DNA of 64,000 bases from a virus: the IMG/VR virus record IMGVR_UViG_3300037277_000110, positions 1 to 64,000 of that record; one strand, given 5' to 3'. The translations under genes and the position numbers were made by a program. This document shows positions 1 to 6,991 of this stretch, in pieces. The notes under the pieces are model-generated. The model did no database searches. It saw nothing but the letters and a program-made list of their open reading frames with translations, and was not told where the DNA came from. Every line of letters begins with the position of its first letter. Position 1 is the stretch's first letter.

Positions 1-79
1 AGTAAGTTAATACCTTGTGGGTATAATAGATTTCAAATAACGTTTTAATACTATATTGTTTAACCAAAAATCAAAAGTC

Positions 80-244
80 ATGAGTAAAAATGAATTAAAA
101 TTACGGACTCTTCAATTAAAGAAGAAAAGGGAAGCAAAGAAAGCTATGGTTTATGTGTATGCTTTTACCGGTTTATTTATCGGGTTCTGGGTTGTAACGG
201 CAGTTATCCGATTGGGCGAACACGCTGAAATATTCTACAGATAA
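80..244 (+). CDS. small single-pass membrane protein, unknown function
   Basis: Unrecognised 54-residue protein. The first 25 or so residues are rich in Lys and Arg, followed by one hydrophobic segment (YVYAFTGLFIGFWVVTAVI), so an inner-membrane protein with a cytoplasmic basic N terminus is likely. An in-frame TTG lies 24 bases upstream at 56; the ATG at 80 is preferred because the extra residues add nothing recognisable. It opens the plus-strand accessory block. Confidence 0.5.
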   Translation: MSKNELKLRTLQLKKKREAKKAMVYVYAFTGLFIGFWVVTAVIRLGEHAEIFYR

Positions 245-253
245 GACATTATT

Positions 254-297
254 AACCGTATTTGGAATTTACCAGGGTTCGATTCCCTGGTTCGGTT
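254..297 (+). other. tRNA-like acceptor/T-arm minihelix (tRNA remnant)
   Basis: A 7-bp hairpin, ACCAGGG (271-277) with CCCTGGT (285-291), carries the canonical T-loop TTCGATT. It is enclosed by AACCG (254-258) pairing with CGGTT (293-297), like a shortened acceptor stem. No D-arm or anticodon arm fits in the 12 bases between, so this is not a complete tRNA. It could be a decayed tRNA, a tRNA-derived attachment-site core or a processing signal. No integrase is present in the window to support the attachment-site reading. Confidence 0.4.
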
Positions 298-318
298 CTA
301 ACACTTAAAACTTAGATT

Positions 319-585
319 ATGAAAACTTTAGATCAATTCGAAACATTTTTAAGAGATAATATTCAGACAACCATTGAAGAAGCTAATAATAATTCTGATT
401 GTCCCGGTTATGGGATCTTAATGCCAAATTACTCTATCAATACAATGGATATTAGAAATGAAAGCATTGAAGATTCTTACAAGCTTTGTTTTATAATGGA
501 TGAGATTGAACAAGAATTCAATGTATCTATTAGTGTTTCTGATTATGATGATTTAGTCATTATGACCGAAAAATACAGCGATTAA
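319..585 (+). CDS. hypothetical protein, acidic
   Basis: An 88-residue acidic soluble protein with no recognised domain, motif or signal peptide. The start is supported by the A-rich leader ACTTAAAACTTA just upstream, a pattern shared by many plus-strand genes here. It is one of a run of small early-type accessory genes in the same orientation. Confidence 0.6.
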   Translation: MKTLDQFETFLRDNIQTTIEEANNNSDCPGYGILMPNYSINTMDIRNESIEDSYKLCFIMDEIEQEFNVSISVSDYDDLVIMTEKYSD

Positions 586-614
586 CAATACGTCAAAGAA
601 CTTATATAAAGATA
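586..614 (+). repeat. 29-bp intergenic repeat, copy 1
   Basis: This stretch matches 2654-2682 at 23 of 29 positions, with the core GTCAAAGAAC and the end TAAAGATA identical. Both copies lie just after a stop codon and upstream of the A-rich leader of the next gene. It may be a promoter or processing element, or a trace of duplication. Confidence 0.45.
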
Positions 615-652
615 CAAATTTTATTAATACACACTTTTTAATATAAAACGAT

Positions 653-1051
653 ATGAAAACTAAAGCACAAGTAATAAAAGAAAACACAGAGTTAAAAAGC
701 ATTATCAATGCTGTTATTTCAAATGTGAGTTTAGGCTCCGTAGAAGATATTAATAATCATGGCATTGATGGCGGTTATTCTGGGTTTATTTATTATTCAG
801 ATACACACCAGTTTGCAATGAAGCACAGAAAAACTATTGTTTCTATGCTGGAAAACGATGCAAATGAATTCGGCCAAGAAATTACGGAAATGGTTGCAGG
901 GTTTGGAGTATTCCGTAATAGTGCTATGGACCATGAAGATAAAAGAGAACTATACAAATATATCGGTGGTGGTAAATGTGAGCAAAGCACAATTACTAAT
1001 CTTATGGCATGGTACGCAGCTGAAAAGGTTTGTAGATTTTTTGAAGATTAA
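653..1051 (+). CDS. conserved phage hypothetical protein (DUF7222-like)
   Basis: 132 residues, soluble. The central GGYSGFIYYSDT segment and the C-terminal MAWYAAEKVCRFFED stretch resemble a family often found in phages of Gram-negative hosts, which I remember as DUF7222. Its function is unknown. The family name is from memory, and the coding call is stronger than the family call. A 6-bp GC-rich hairpin follows at 1090-1105. Confidence 0.65.
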   Translation: MKTKAQVIKENTELKSIINAVISNVSLGSVEDINNHGIDGGYSGFIYYSDTHQFAMKHRKTIVSMLENDANEFGQEITEMVAGFGVFRNSAMDHEDKRELYKYIGGGKCEQSTITNLMAWYAAEKVCRFFED

Positions 1052-1089
1052 CCTGTTTAACCGGTCCCCAGTCCGTAAAATTGCGAGGG

Positions 1090-1105
1090 CTCCCCTTGTG
1101 GGGAG
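1090..1105 (+). other. GC-rich intergenic hairpin
   Basis: CTCCCC (1090-1095) pairs with GGGGAG (1100-1105) across a TTGT loop. No T-run follows, so it is probably not an intrinsic terminator. It may protect or process the mRNA between two accessory genes. Confidence 0.4.
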
Positions 1106-1124
1106 TAAACAAACTTAAACATAT

Positions 1125-1262
1125 ATGAAATTAATAGCACAAAACAAAGAATTTAAGATATATTTTGACTGTACACAACAAACTTATTTAGTTTACAAAA
1201 ACGATAAGTTTTTAATTAGCAGCAAATATAAATATTCTGATGTTAAAATTTATTTAACTTAA
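1125..1262 (+). CDS. small hypothetical protein (45 aa)
   Basis: An ATG after the A-rich leader AAACTTAAACATAT opens a 45-codon frame rich in Lys, Tyr and Phe, ending at TAA 1260-1262. Eight bases separate it from the next gene, as expected for a tight operon. No motif is recognised. The call rests on start context and packing. Confidence 0.5.
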   Translation: MKLIAQNKEFKIYFDCTQQTYLVYKNDKFLISSKYKYSDVKIYLT

Positions 1263-1269
1263 ACAGACC

Positions 1270-1590
1270 ATGGAAACAAATAAAATTATTGAAGGTAATA
1301 GGCTAATAGCTGAATTTATGGGGAGCTTTGAAAATCCTAGGGATAAAGAATGGATGATCTATAACCCAAGCGGACAACCAAGAAAAAAAGATGATGCTTT
1401 ATATCATAGTTCTTTTGATTGGCTTATACCAGTAGTTGAAAAAATTGAAAAAAACACTAACAATCAAATAACTATTTTAGGAACAACTTGTAAAATCAAT
1501 AATTTCATTCATGTGTACATGTGTAATTCTAAAATAGAAGCTACTTGGCTTGCTTGCGTAGAATTTATTAAACATAAAAATATAACTTAA
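1270..1590 (+). CDS. conserved Bacteroidetes-phage hypothetical protein
   Basis: 106 residues. The pattern EGNRLIAEFMG near the start, YHSSFDWLIPVVEKI in the middle and SKIEATWLACVEFIK near the end belongs to a small protein that recurs in Bacteroidetes phages. It has no known function. It is soluble and has no signal peptide. It sits in the block of small plus-strand accessory genes. Confidence 0.75.
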   Translation: METNKIIEGNRLIAEFMGSFENPRDKEWMIYNPSGQPRKKDDALYHSSFDWLIPVVEKIEKNTNNQITILGTTCKINNFIHVYMCNSKIEATWLACVEFIKHKNIT

Positions 1591-1626
1591 ACAGATAACA
1601 TAGTATTAACTTAAAATCAATAAATT

Positions 1627-1836
1627 ATGAAGATGATAATATTAAGTACAGAAGATTGTAAACCTGAAAACATAGGATTAAGGTATACATCAAAACAATG
1701 GGTACAAGACAGATTTGATGCCCTTGAAATTAAATCCGGACAAGTAGTTAATATATTTGTCAATGAGACTTCCTCAAAATATACTATTACAGTATTTTTT
1801 GAGGAAGTAACAAAACAACAAACGAAACTGTCGTAA
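1627..1836 (+). CDS. hypothetical protein (69 aa)
   Basis: 69 residues, probably a small alpha/beta soluble protein, with no recognised motif. The start follows a repeated A-rich leader (TTAACTTAAAATCAATAAATT). Its stop overlaps by one base a short frame that looks like the 3' end of another gene (1836-1890). Confidence 0.5.
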   Translation: MKMIILSTEDCKPENIGLRYTSKQWVQDRFDALEIKSGQVVNIFVNETSSKYTITVFFEEVTKQQTKLS

Positions 1837-1890
1837 TGGGTAATGTAAGTAATTTTACCGCTCCTTCGTTAAAGTACTTTCAAAAAGATG
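1836..1890 (+). pseudogene. gene relic resembling the C terminus of the 2347-2619 protein
   Basis: The frame from ATG 1836 reads GNVSNFTAPS, closely matching GNVSNFTPPR in the C-terminal tail of the protein at 2347-2619. The similarity then fades and the frame runs over the start of the next gene. This looks like the remaining 3' end of a duplicated or deleted lipoprotein-like gene rather than a working protein. Confidence 0.35.
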
Positions 1891-2193
1891 AGACAATTTA
1901 TTTGTTTTTTGGCTATCCTGGTAATAGTTATTGGGATAGCTTGTAACATGAGACCTAAACAGCCAATTTACCGGATTTACTATGAATATAACCTAGTTAA
2001 AAAAATGATTTGGCATAATAAAGGGAATAGTAGTTTTATTTATGACACTATCCCATTAGATACTGTTTACAAACAAGTTAACTATGAACTTGATTCCTCT
2101 TTTCCGGTTAAAGACTGTAATCATAACTTAATAGAAGCAAGCTATAACGTTTATTATTCTGATACTGACACAATTTACAAAGAAAGGAGGTAA
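1888..2193 (+). CDS. predicted exported or membrane-anchored protein
   Basis: 101 residues. A hydrophobic N terminus (about residues 2-18, FICFLAILVIVIGIAC) ends in a Cys that could serve as a lipobox, although the -3 residue is not canonical. The rest is polar and Tyr/Asp-rich, suggesting an extracytoplasmic domain. A strong AGGAGG lies over its last codons, serving the next small gene. The function is unknown. Confidence 0.55.
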   Translation: MRQFICFLAILVIVIGIACNMRPKQPIYRIYYEYNLVKKMIWHNKGNSSFIYDTIPLDTVYKQVNYELDSSFPVKDCNHNLIEASYNVYYSDTDTIYKERR

Positions 2194-2194
2194 C

Positions 2195-2350
2195 TTGAAA
2201 ATAGAAAAAATTATTGCATATATTATTATTGTGATATGCGTTTTTGGCGTATTATCAATAATATACTTGTATGCATACGAGAAAAAAATAAAAGAGCAGA
2301 AACCTAAATTTATAATGTTTAATCAATACGAAAAATTAAATAAACTATGA
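2195..2350 (+). CDS. small membrane protein, TTG start with strong ribosome-binding site
   Basis: A 51-codon frame starts with TTG at 2195, only 4 bases after GGAGG (2186-2190), and ends at TGA 2348-2350, overlapping the next ATG (ATGA). Residues 6-26 form one transmembrane segment, followed by a Lys-rich tail. The strong Shine-Dalgarno site is unusual in this genome, and with the overlapping stop/start junction it is the reason for accepting a TTG start. The function is unknown. Confidence 0.6.
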   Translation: MKIEKIIAYIIIVICVFGVLSIIYLYAYEKKIKEQKPKFIMFNQYEKLNKL

Positions 2351-2619
2351 AAAAATTAATCTTTTTAATCCTAGTTACTTTTGTCGCTTGTAAAGCAATG
2401 AAAACAGCTTGCACCCTAGAAAATCGCTGGTGGGTTGTTATTGAGTACTCTAAATCGGTCAAAGTATGGACCGTGGAATCTATCGACCATAAATGTTATG
2501 GCTCATTTAGGACCTATGACAATATCAAAATAGGTGATACTATAAGAGTTATAACTATTGAGATAGGTAATGTCTCTAATTTTACACCCCCACGAGTACA
2601 AGTAATTGAAAGGAAGTAA
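2347..2619 (+). CDS. predicted lipoprotein or secreted protein
   Basis: 90 residues. A signal-like N terminus (KKLIFLILVTFVACK) puts a Cys at about residue 15 in a lipobox-like position. The remainder is a small, mostly beta domain. The start overlaps the upstream stop, implying translational coupling. Its C-terminal tail is echoed by the relic at 1836-1890. The function is unknown. Confidence 0.55.
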   Translation: MKKLIFLILVTFVACKAMKTACTLENRWWVVIEYSKSVKVWTVESIDHKCYGSFRTYDNIKIGDTIRVITIEIGNVSNFTPPRVQVIERK

Positions 2620-2622
2620 CCA

Positions 2623-2647
2623 TAATCAGGGACGTTCTACGGAAATT
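2623..2647 (+). repeat. 25-bp repeat similar to part of the nuclease gene
   Basis: This 25-bp stretch, starting 3 bases after the stop of the preceding gene, resembles 3321-3345 (inside the SNase-like gene) and 5345-5369 (at the stop of the GH73-like gene). The outer blocks TAATCAGGG and GGAAATT are identical in all three. It may be a recombination footprint or a relic of a nuclease-gene copy. The 29-bp repeat copy 2 follows at 2654-2682. Confidence 0.4.
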
Positions 2648-2653
2648 ATTTAC

Positions 2654-2682
2654 CAGTATGTCAAAGAACATCCCTAAAGATA
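2654..2682 (+). repeat. 29-bp intergenic repeat, copy 2
   Basis: Matches 586-614 at 23 of 29 positions. It lies in the 137-base gap between two small genes. An imperfect inverted repeat, TGATACGT and ACGTGTATCA, follows at about 2692-2713. Confidence 0.45.
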
Positions 2683-2756
2683 ATAAATTTTTTGATACGT
2701 TTTAACGTGTATCAGTGTATTTTAAATGAAATTATTAACTTAAAAATAAAGCGATT

Positions 2757-2984
2757 ATGAGAATAACTAAAATAATTCAAAGTGAAAAGTATTTCAATGT
2801 ATTTTTAAAACCTAACTTAATCGAAAGATTAGTTGGCTATAAAAATAAAGTTGAGATATTAAAAGATTCCGGACGTAAATATTTACATGGAGAAGGAACT
2901 GTTTATATTCAAAGAAATGGTAACTTTTTGAAAAACAATAGTAAAATTATGAAAGCTATTGATAATTTCAGGAGGTCATTCTAA
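2757..2984 (+). CDS. hypothetical basic protein (75 aa)
   Basis: 75 residues, Lys/Arg/Asn-rich with no signal peptide and no recognised motif. Its last base overlaps the start of the SNase-like gene (TAATG), so the two are probably translated together. The basic charge would allow nucleic-acid binding, but this is only a guess. Confidence 0.5.
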   Translation: MRITKIIQSEKYFNVFLKPNLIERLVGYKNKVEILKDSGRKYLHGEGTVYIQRNGNFLKNNSKIMKAIDNFRRSF

Positions 2985-3454
2985 TGAAACTATACAATAA
3001 CCTTTTTTATATCATTTACGGGACTATCCTTTTATTCGTATTATCCCTTATTTTGTTATTTATCTCCTTTTCTTGCTCAAGGGAAGGGCAAATAACAAGG
3101 GTTATTGACGGAGATACTTTCATATTTAACTACCATACACGGGTTAGAATGGCAAATATTGATGCTCCTGAACTATCTCAACCATTTGGCCAGGAAGCTA
3201 AACAGTTTATGAAGCAATACGAGAGTCAAAGATGCACTTTAAAGACGCAAGGTAAAGACAAATACGGGCGTACCTTGGCAGTGGTATACATAAAGGGAGA
3301 AAACATAAACCTTTTAACCGTAATCAGGGGCGTTTCATGGAAATTTATGACTCATAAAAGAGAGTATTATAAGGCTCAGGAGTCAGCCCGGAGTCAAAAA
3401 TTAGGTTTATGGGCTTACCCGGCAATTGAACCATATTTATGGAGAAAGCGATAA
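2984..3454 (+). CDS. membrane-anchored thermonuclease (SNase-like)
   Basis: 156 residues. A hydrophobic N-terminal segment (7-30) ends at Cys31, so the protein is probably exported and lipid- or membrane-anchored. It is followed by a staphylococcal-nuclease fold: RVIDGDT (39-45), the RMANIDAPE block with Arg55 and Glu63, and KDKYGRTL with Arg96. These match the Ca2+-binding and catalytic positions (Arg, Glu, Arg) of the family. Such enzymes cut DNA and RNA. In a phage this could degrade extracellular or incoming DNA or salvage nucleotides in the periplasm. The gene also holds one copy of a 25-bp repeat (3321-3345). Confidence 0.85.
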   Translation: MKLYNNLFYIIYGTILLFVLSLILLFISFSCSREGQITRVIDGDTFIFNYHTRVRMANIDAPELSQPFGQEAKQFMKQYESQRCTLKTQGKDKYGRTLAVVYIKGENINLLTVIRGVSWKFMTHKREYYKAQESARSQKLGLWAYPAIEPYLWRKR

Positions 3455-3469
3455 CTTAAAACTTAAACT

Positions 3470-3934
3470 ATGAAAAATTTTAATCCAAAAGAGTATAAAA
3501 ACGCTTGTGATTCAGCAATTATGAGCTATACAATGGCGTATCTAATTTTTAAAAGGATACCAGTTAAAAAACTGATTGTTATTACCTGCATGTTGTTTAT
3601 GTGTATGATTGGTTCCCCTCAGAACTTTAAGGAAATAGATTTCCGTGGTAAAACATCTTCTGAAGTGCCTAAACTTTGTTGTGATGGGCAGTTTATTGCC
3701 GGTCCTCATAATTGGGTTAATAAAAAAGGAGAAGAAGATCCTAATGGAGAAGAAGTGATGGTATTTAGGGGTTATGACTTTCAAAACGTCTGGTTTCAAT
3801 TTAATAAAAAAGGTATTTGCTATAAAATAATTATTAGGAATAATGTTAGCAAGCCACCGATCATATTTGACAAATCAATTATTTATAAAGTGAATTGGGA
3901 AAACGGTGTAATAGTTTATACTATTGAAAAATGA
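3470..3934 (+). CDS. hypothetical protein with internal hydrophobic segment
   Basis: 154 residues. A hydrophobic stretch at about residues 33-48 (KLIVITCMLFMCMIG) follows a basic region and could be a signal anchor. The part after it is a small soluble domain with several Trp and Cys residues. The leader AACTTAAAACTTAAACT supports the ATG at 3470, although a later start nearer the signal segment cannot be excluded. It overlaps the next gene by 4 bases. Confidence 0.5.
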   Translation: MKNFNPKEYKNACDSAIMSYTMAYLIFKRIPVKKLIVITCMLFMCMIGSPQNFKEIDFRGKTSSEVPKLCCDGQFIAGPHNWVNKKGEEDPNGEEVMVFRGYDFQNVWFQFNKKGICYKIIIRNNVSKPPIIFDKSIIYKVNWENGVIVYTIEK

Positions 3935-4416
3935 GGTCAGACCTATATTTCAAGTTTTATCTTACAGAACGTCAAACAGTTATTAATACTTGCATTTACT
4001 TAAACCTATCCGAAACAGCTCTTAAATACTTAGTTGCTTCATGGGTTTATGTAACAAGTAAGAGGACTAAGGAGAACTTGTTTTGTGCTAATGATTTGAT
4101 ACCTATTGTTAAGCTTATTAATCCTGGGTATAAATACGAGCATAAAAGCCTTAAGAATGACGTAATGGACATATTAGAGCAAACCGGGTATATTAAAGTA
4201 GCATATCAAGAACAGCACCCAGGTTCTCCTAAGAAGTTCTATGAGCTTGTTTATGATAAGATCTATGAGTTCTTTAATATATCTCTTGTGTTTCATCAGG
4301 AATACGTAAAGAGGTATAAGATCAAAGGCCCATTTGGTGTGATTCCTAAGCTTAAACAGTATCCTAAAATAAAGCGTGATGTTTTACAACATATTAAGAG
4401 TTTAAAAGGGTTATGA
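3931..4416 (+). CDS. hypothetical protein, possible DNA-binding
   Basis: 161 residues, basic and mostly helical. The start shares ATGA with the upstream stop. The layout of short helices followed by a basic segment (KNDVMDILEQTGYIKVAYQ) is reminiscent of winged-helix proteins, but no clear helix-turn-helix can be proved by eye. It precedes a promoter at 4426-4433. Confidence 0.45.
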   Translation: MRSDLYFKFYLTERQTVINTCIYLNLSETALKYLVASWVYVTSKRTKENLFCANDLIPIVKLINPGYKYEHKSLKNDVMDILEQTGYIKVAYQEQHPGSPKKFYELVYDKIYEFFNISLVFHQEYVKRYKIKGPFGVIPKLKQYPKIKRDVLQHIKSLKGL

Positions 4417-4425
4417 TTTAAAAGC

Positions 4426-4433
4426 TAAATTTG
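4426..4433 (+). promoter_or_regulatory. Bacteroidetes-type -7 box
   Basis: TAAATTTG, a full match to TAnnTTTG, lies 10 bases before the ATG of the small zinc-finger gene at 4444. It would give a very short 5' leader. Confidence 0.5.
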
Positions 4434-4443
4434 TAACAAAAAA

Positions 4444-4587
4444 ATGGCTATTAAACTGTACCCTGAAGCTTGTATATATTGTGGAAATAAAGCATATCAT
4501 ATAAAAAAAGTGGATAAATATGAAGTGGGATTATGCTTGAAGCACTTTAAATTAACAAATAAAACAATCTTAAAAGTAATAAAATAA
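4444..4587 (+). CDS. small zinc-finger-like protein (47 aa)
   Basis: A 47-codon frame with CIYC near residue 10 and CLKH near residue 31, a CxxC...CxxH arrangement typical of a small zinc finger. It has its own promoter-like box just upstream and is followed 4 bases later by another Cys-rich gene. The target is unknown. Confidence 0.6.
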   Translation: MAIKLYPEACIYCGNKAYHIKKVDKYEVGLCLKHFKLTNKTILKVIK

Positions 4588-4591
4588 AATT

Positions 4592-4837
4592 ATGGCACTA
4601 TATCATGGAAGCGGAACGATTATTAGAGAGTATTTAACTCTTAAACCTAACAAAAGTATGTGTTCAGGATGTTATTGTAATGATTATAATTACGGGCTAG
4701 GTGGAGCTAAACAATGTTGGAGCTTTGAAAAAGCAAAAGTAGTAGATAAAGAAGCTTATCCTAATATTAATTGCAATGATAGTCAGAGAAAAAAGTATAA
4801 AAAAACTTTATCTTGCTATCATGGAGTAAATAAATAG
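4592..4837 (+). CDS. cysteine-rich conserved phage protein
   Basis: 81 residues with six Cys (MCSGCYC, GGAKQCWSFEKAKVV and two near the C terminus). The GGAKQCWSF signature recurs in small proteins of Bacteroidetes phages. Metal binding is likely and the function is unknown. It lies between another small Cys-containing gene and a GH73-like hydrolase. Confidence 0.7.
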   Translation: MALYHGSGTIIREYLTLKPNKSMCSGCYCNDYNYGLGGAKQCWSFEKAKVVDKEAYPNINCNDSQRKKYKKTLSCYHGVNK

Positions 4838-4858
4838 TATTAACTAAAACAAAAAATT

Positions 4859-5347
4859 ATGAGACTAATTCAGATTATCATTTTACTATTTATCCCGTCA
4901 TTTGGACATAACCCATCAGTTAGTCCGAATACGGTAGTAGTAAGTAAAAGCGAAAGTAAGTTAGATTCCATACGTGTTGTGGCCATTAAAAAATGGAATA
5001 TCCGGTTTATATGTATGAATGAACTGAAACATTCTAAATTAAGCCTTGAAAATGTTAAGAAATATGTAAGGATAATGGAAATTAAGCACCCGGAAATAGT
5101 TATTAAACAGTTTATACTTGAAACCGGGTGGGGGAAGTCGTATGTTTGTCGAAAGCATAATAATCTATTCGGCTTTCGAACTAAAAGAGGATATGAAAAG
5201 TATAATCACTGGACCGAAAGTATTGAAGCGTATAAATCATTTCAGGATAGAAAGTATAAAGGAGGTAATTATTTTAGCTTCCTTAAAAAGGTGGGATATG
5301 CTGAAGCTTCAAATTACATACAGGTCTTGAAAACTATTAAAGCTTAA
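4859..5347 (+). CDS. secreted peptidoglycan hydrolase (GH73/FlgJ-like glucosaminidase)
   Basis: 162 residues. A hydrophobic signal (RLIQIIILLFIPSFG) precedes a glucosaminidase domain with QFILETGWGKS (catalytic Glu near residue 88), HNNLFGFR, and a W..S..AYKSFQ...Y..FLKKVGYA tail. This is the GH73 pattern of enzymes that cleave the glycan strands of peptidoglycan. It sits far from the lysis cassette and among early-type genes, so it may remodel the wall or act on competitors rather than cause final lysis. A 25-bp repeat starts at its stop codon. Confidence 0.8.
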   Translation: MRLIQIIILLFIPSFGHNPSVSPNTVVVSKSESKLDSIRVVAIKKWNIRFICMNELKHSKLSLENVKKYVRIMEIKHPEIVIKQFILETGWGKSYVCRKHNNLFGFRTKRGYEKYNHWTESIEAYKSFQDRKYKGGNYFSFLKKVGYAEASNYIQVLKTIKA

Positions 5348-5369
5348 TCAGGGAGTTTACACGGAAATT
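5345..5369 (+). repeat. 25-bp repeat, copy at the GH73 gene stop
   Basis: Third member of the family TAATCAGGG...GGAAATT (see 2623-2647 and 3321-3345). The first three bases are the stop codon of the GH73-like gene. Confidence 0.4.
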
Positions 5370-5390
5370 TAATCATTAAACTTTTATTTT

Positions 5391-6680
5391 ATGATGAAAA
5401 AACTTGAAACATTAACAAAAGAACAAGAAGACTTAATCCCAATAATCCGTCAAAAATGGCTTGATGAATTTTACAATAATCAGGAAATAGATAAACAAAA
5501 AGCTATTGAACAAATAACTTGGCTATATGAATTTTGTGGTAAAAAGAAGCCTACGATATTTTTTATGGATTCTCCATTAGGATCTCAAATAATAGCCAAT
5601 ATCTGGGCCAATATCGGGGCCAATATCTGGGACAATATCGGGGACAATATCCGGGCCAATATCCGGGACAATATCCGGGACAATATCGGGGCCAATATCT
5701 GGGCCAATATCTGGGCCAATATCCGGGACAATATCGGGGCCAATATCGGGGACAATATCTGGGCCAATATCGGGGACAATATCCGGGCCAATATCGGGGC
5801 CAATATCCGGGACAATATCGGGGCCAATATCCGGGCCAATATCGGGGCCAATATCCGGGACAATATCGGGGCCAATATCGGGGCCAATATCGGGGCCAAT
5901 ATCCGGGACAATATCCGGGCCAATATCGGGGCCAATATCCGGGACAATATCGGGGACAATATCGGGGACAATATCGGGGACAATATCGAATATAGTCAAC
6001 CTTCCTATTATGCTAACATTTCAGACTATGGATGGGTTGGATTTTATGATTATTTTCAATCATTAAGTCATTTTTCAGAATACGATTGGTCAAACTTTGT
6101 AAAATTTAAAACATTACTACAAACAGGAATATATGAATTGTTAACTTTTGAAAATGTTTGTATTGTTTCATTGAAACCAAAAGTAAAACAAGACGAAAGA
6201 AATAGACTGCATTGTGAGGATGCCCCGGCTGTTTTATTTAAAGATGAATTTGCGATGTACTTTTGGCATGGTATATTTGTTCCTGAAAAATGGATTATGA
6301 ATAAAGAGTCAATAACAAAAGAAGACATCATGAAAGAAACTAATGCTGAAAAACGTAGATGTCTTCAGGAAATACTTGGTTCTAATTATGCTAAGTTATT
6401 GGATATAGAATTAATTGATTCAGATACTGACCAATACTCATATCCAATTGAACTTTACAGGACAAAAGAAAAAGACTCGCTTATTGACGAGTTTATTTAT
6501 TTTCTTCATGTAACTTGTCCATCGACCAAAAGAGAGTATTATTTATGCGTTCCTGAATGTAAAAATTGTTGGGAAGCCAAAAGTTGGACTTTCCGGAATG
6601 AAAAGATCGAAATACGGCACGGTGACTGTGCATTAGTTAATCTTAAAAAAGAATTTAATCAACCAATTTACGAATCTTAA
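5391..6680 (+). CDS. DUF6745-like protein with 33 tetrapeptide repeats
   Basis: 429 residues. The N-terminal 68 residues are helical. Residues 69-200 consist of 33 tandem tetrapeptides of the form [A/D]-N-I-[G/R/W], encoded by a 12-bp minisatellite. The C-terminal half ([21 protein letters not shown] and an RHGDCALVN ending) resembles the DUF6745 family found in bacteria and phages, a name I recall from memory. In the family the repeats may form a regular solenoid. The function is unknown. The partner gene at 6692 resembles one that I remember travelling with this family. Copy number is probably unstable. Confidence 0.75.
   Translation: MMKKLETLTKEQEDLIPIIRQKWLDEFYNNQEIDKQKAIEQITWLYEFCGKKKPTIFFMDSPLGSQIIANIWANIGANIWDNIGDNIRANIRDNIRDNIGANIWANIWANIRDNIGANIGDNIWANIGDNIRANIGANIRDNIGANIRANIGANIRDNIGANIGANIGANIRDNIRANIGANIRDNIGDNIGDNIGDNIEYSQPSYYANISDYGWVGFYDYFQSLSHFSEYDWSNFVKFKTLLQTGIYELLTFENVCIVSLKPKVKQDERNRLHCEDAPAVLFKDEFAMYFWHGIFVPEKWIMNKESITKEDIMKETNAEKRRCLQEILGSNYAKLLDIELIDSDTDQYSYPIELYRTKEKDSLIDEFIYFLHVTCPSTKREYYLCVPECKNCWEAKSWTFRNEKIEIRHGDCALVNLKKEFNQPIYES
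5595..5990 (+). repeat. 12-bp minisatellite, 33 in-frame copies
   Basis: The unit is G[C/A]C AAT ATC [G/T/C]GG, keeping the frame across 396 bp and encoding [A/D]NI[G/R/W]. Variation is confined to the first and fourth codons. The regularity also opens long repetitive frames on the opposite strand (reading PDIG or SPIL units), which are by-products of the repeat. Confidence 0.95.
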
Positions 6681-6691
6681 AATTTAAAATT

Positions 6692-6991
6692 ATGAAACGA
6701 GACATGACAAAAAGAGTATCAAGAGTAATTGTACGTGGTGAAATAAGTAACCATTCACACATCATTACTGGTGAATGTGAAATCACAGAAGAAAATGGAG
6801 ATGTAATCATTAAAGCAGGTAAAAACTGTGCGATTAAACACTTAATAGAATCGGTATTTGTTGAAACCGGTGTAGAAAACTGGACACAAGAGCATACTGA
6901 TATACAATTAACCGAAGGTGAGTCTTACAAGTATGTACAACAGGTAGACTACAATCCATATGAAAAAGCTATTAAAAATGTACTGGATTAA
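6692..6991 (+). CDS. conserved protein accompanying DUF6745-like genes
   Basis: 99 residues. RGEISNHSHIITGECEI, EHTDIQLTEG and SYKYVQQVDYNPYEKAIK form a recognisable pattern of a small beta-rich protein that I associate with phage proteins carrying DUF6745-like or pentapeptide-like repeats. It lies 11 bases after such a gene and shares its strand, so they probably act together. No enzyme motif is seen. Its end overlaps the convergent gene by 4 bases. Confidence 0.65.
   Translation: MKRDMTKRVSRVIVRGEISNHSHIITGECEITEENGDVIIKAGKNCAIKHLIESVFVETGVENWTQEHTDIQLTEGESYKYVQQVDYNPYEKAIKNVLD

Noticed and set aside
5577-5999. Long minus-strand frames over the repeat (units reading PDIG or SPIL)
   Set aside because: They are forced by the 12-bp periodicity, lack flanking coding features and overlap a clear gene.
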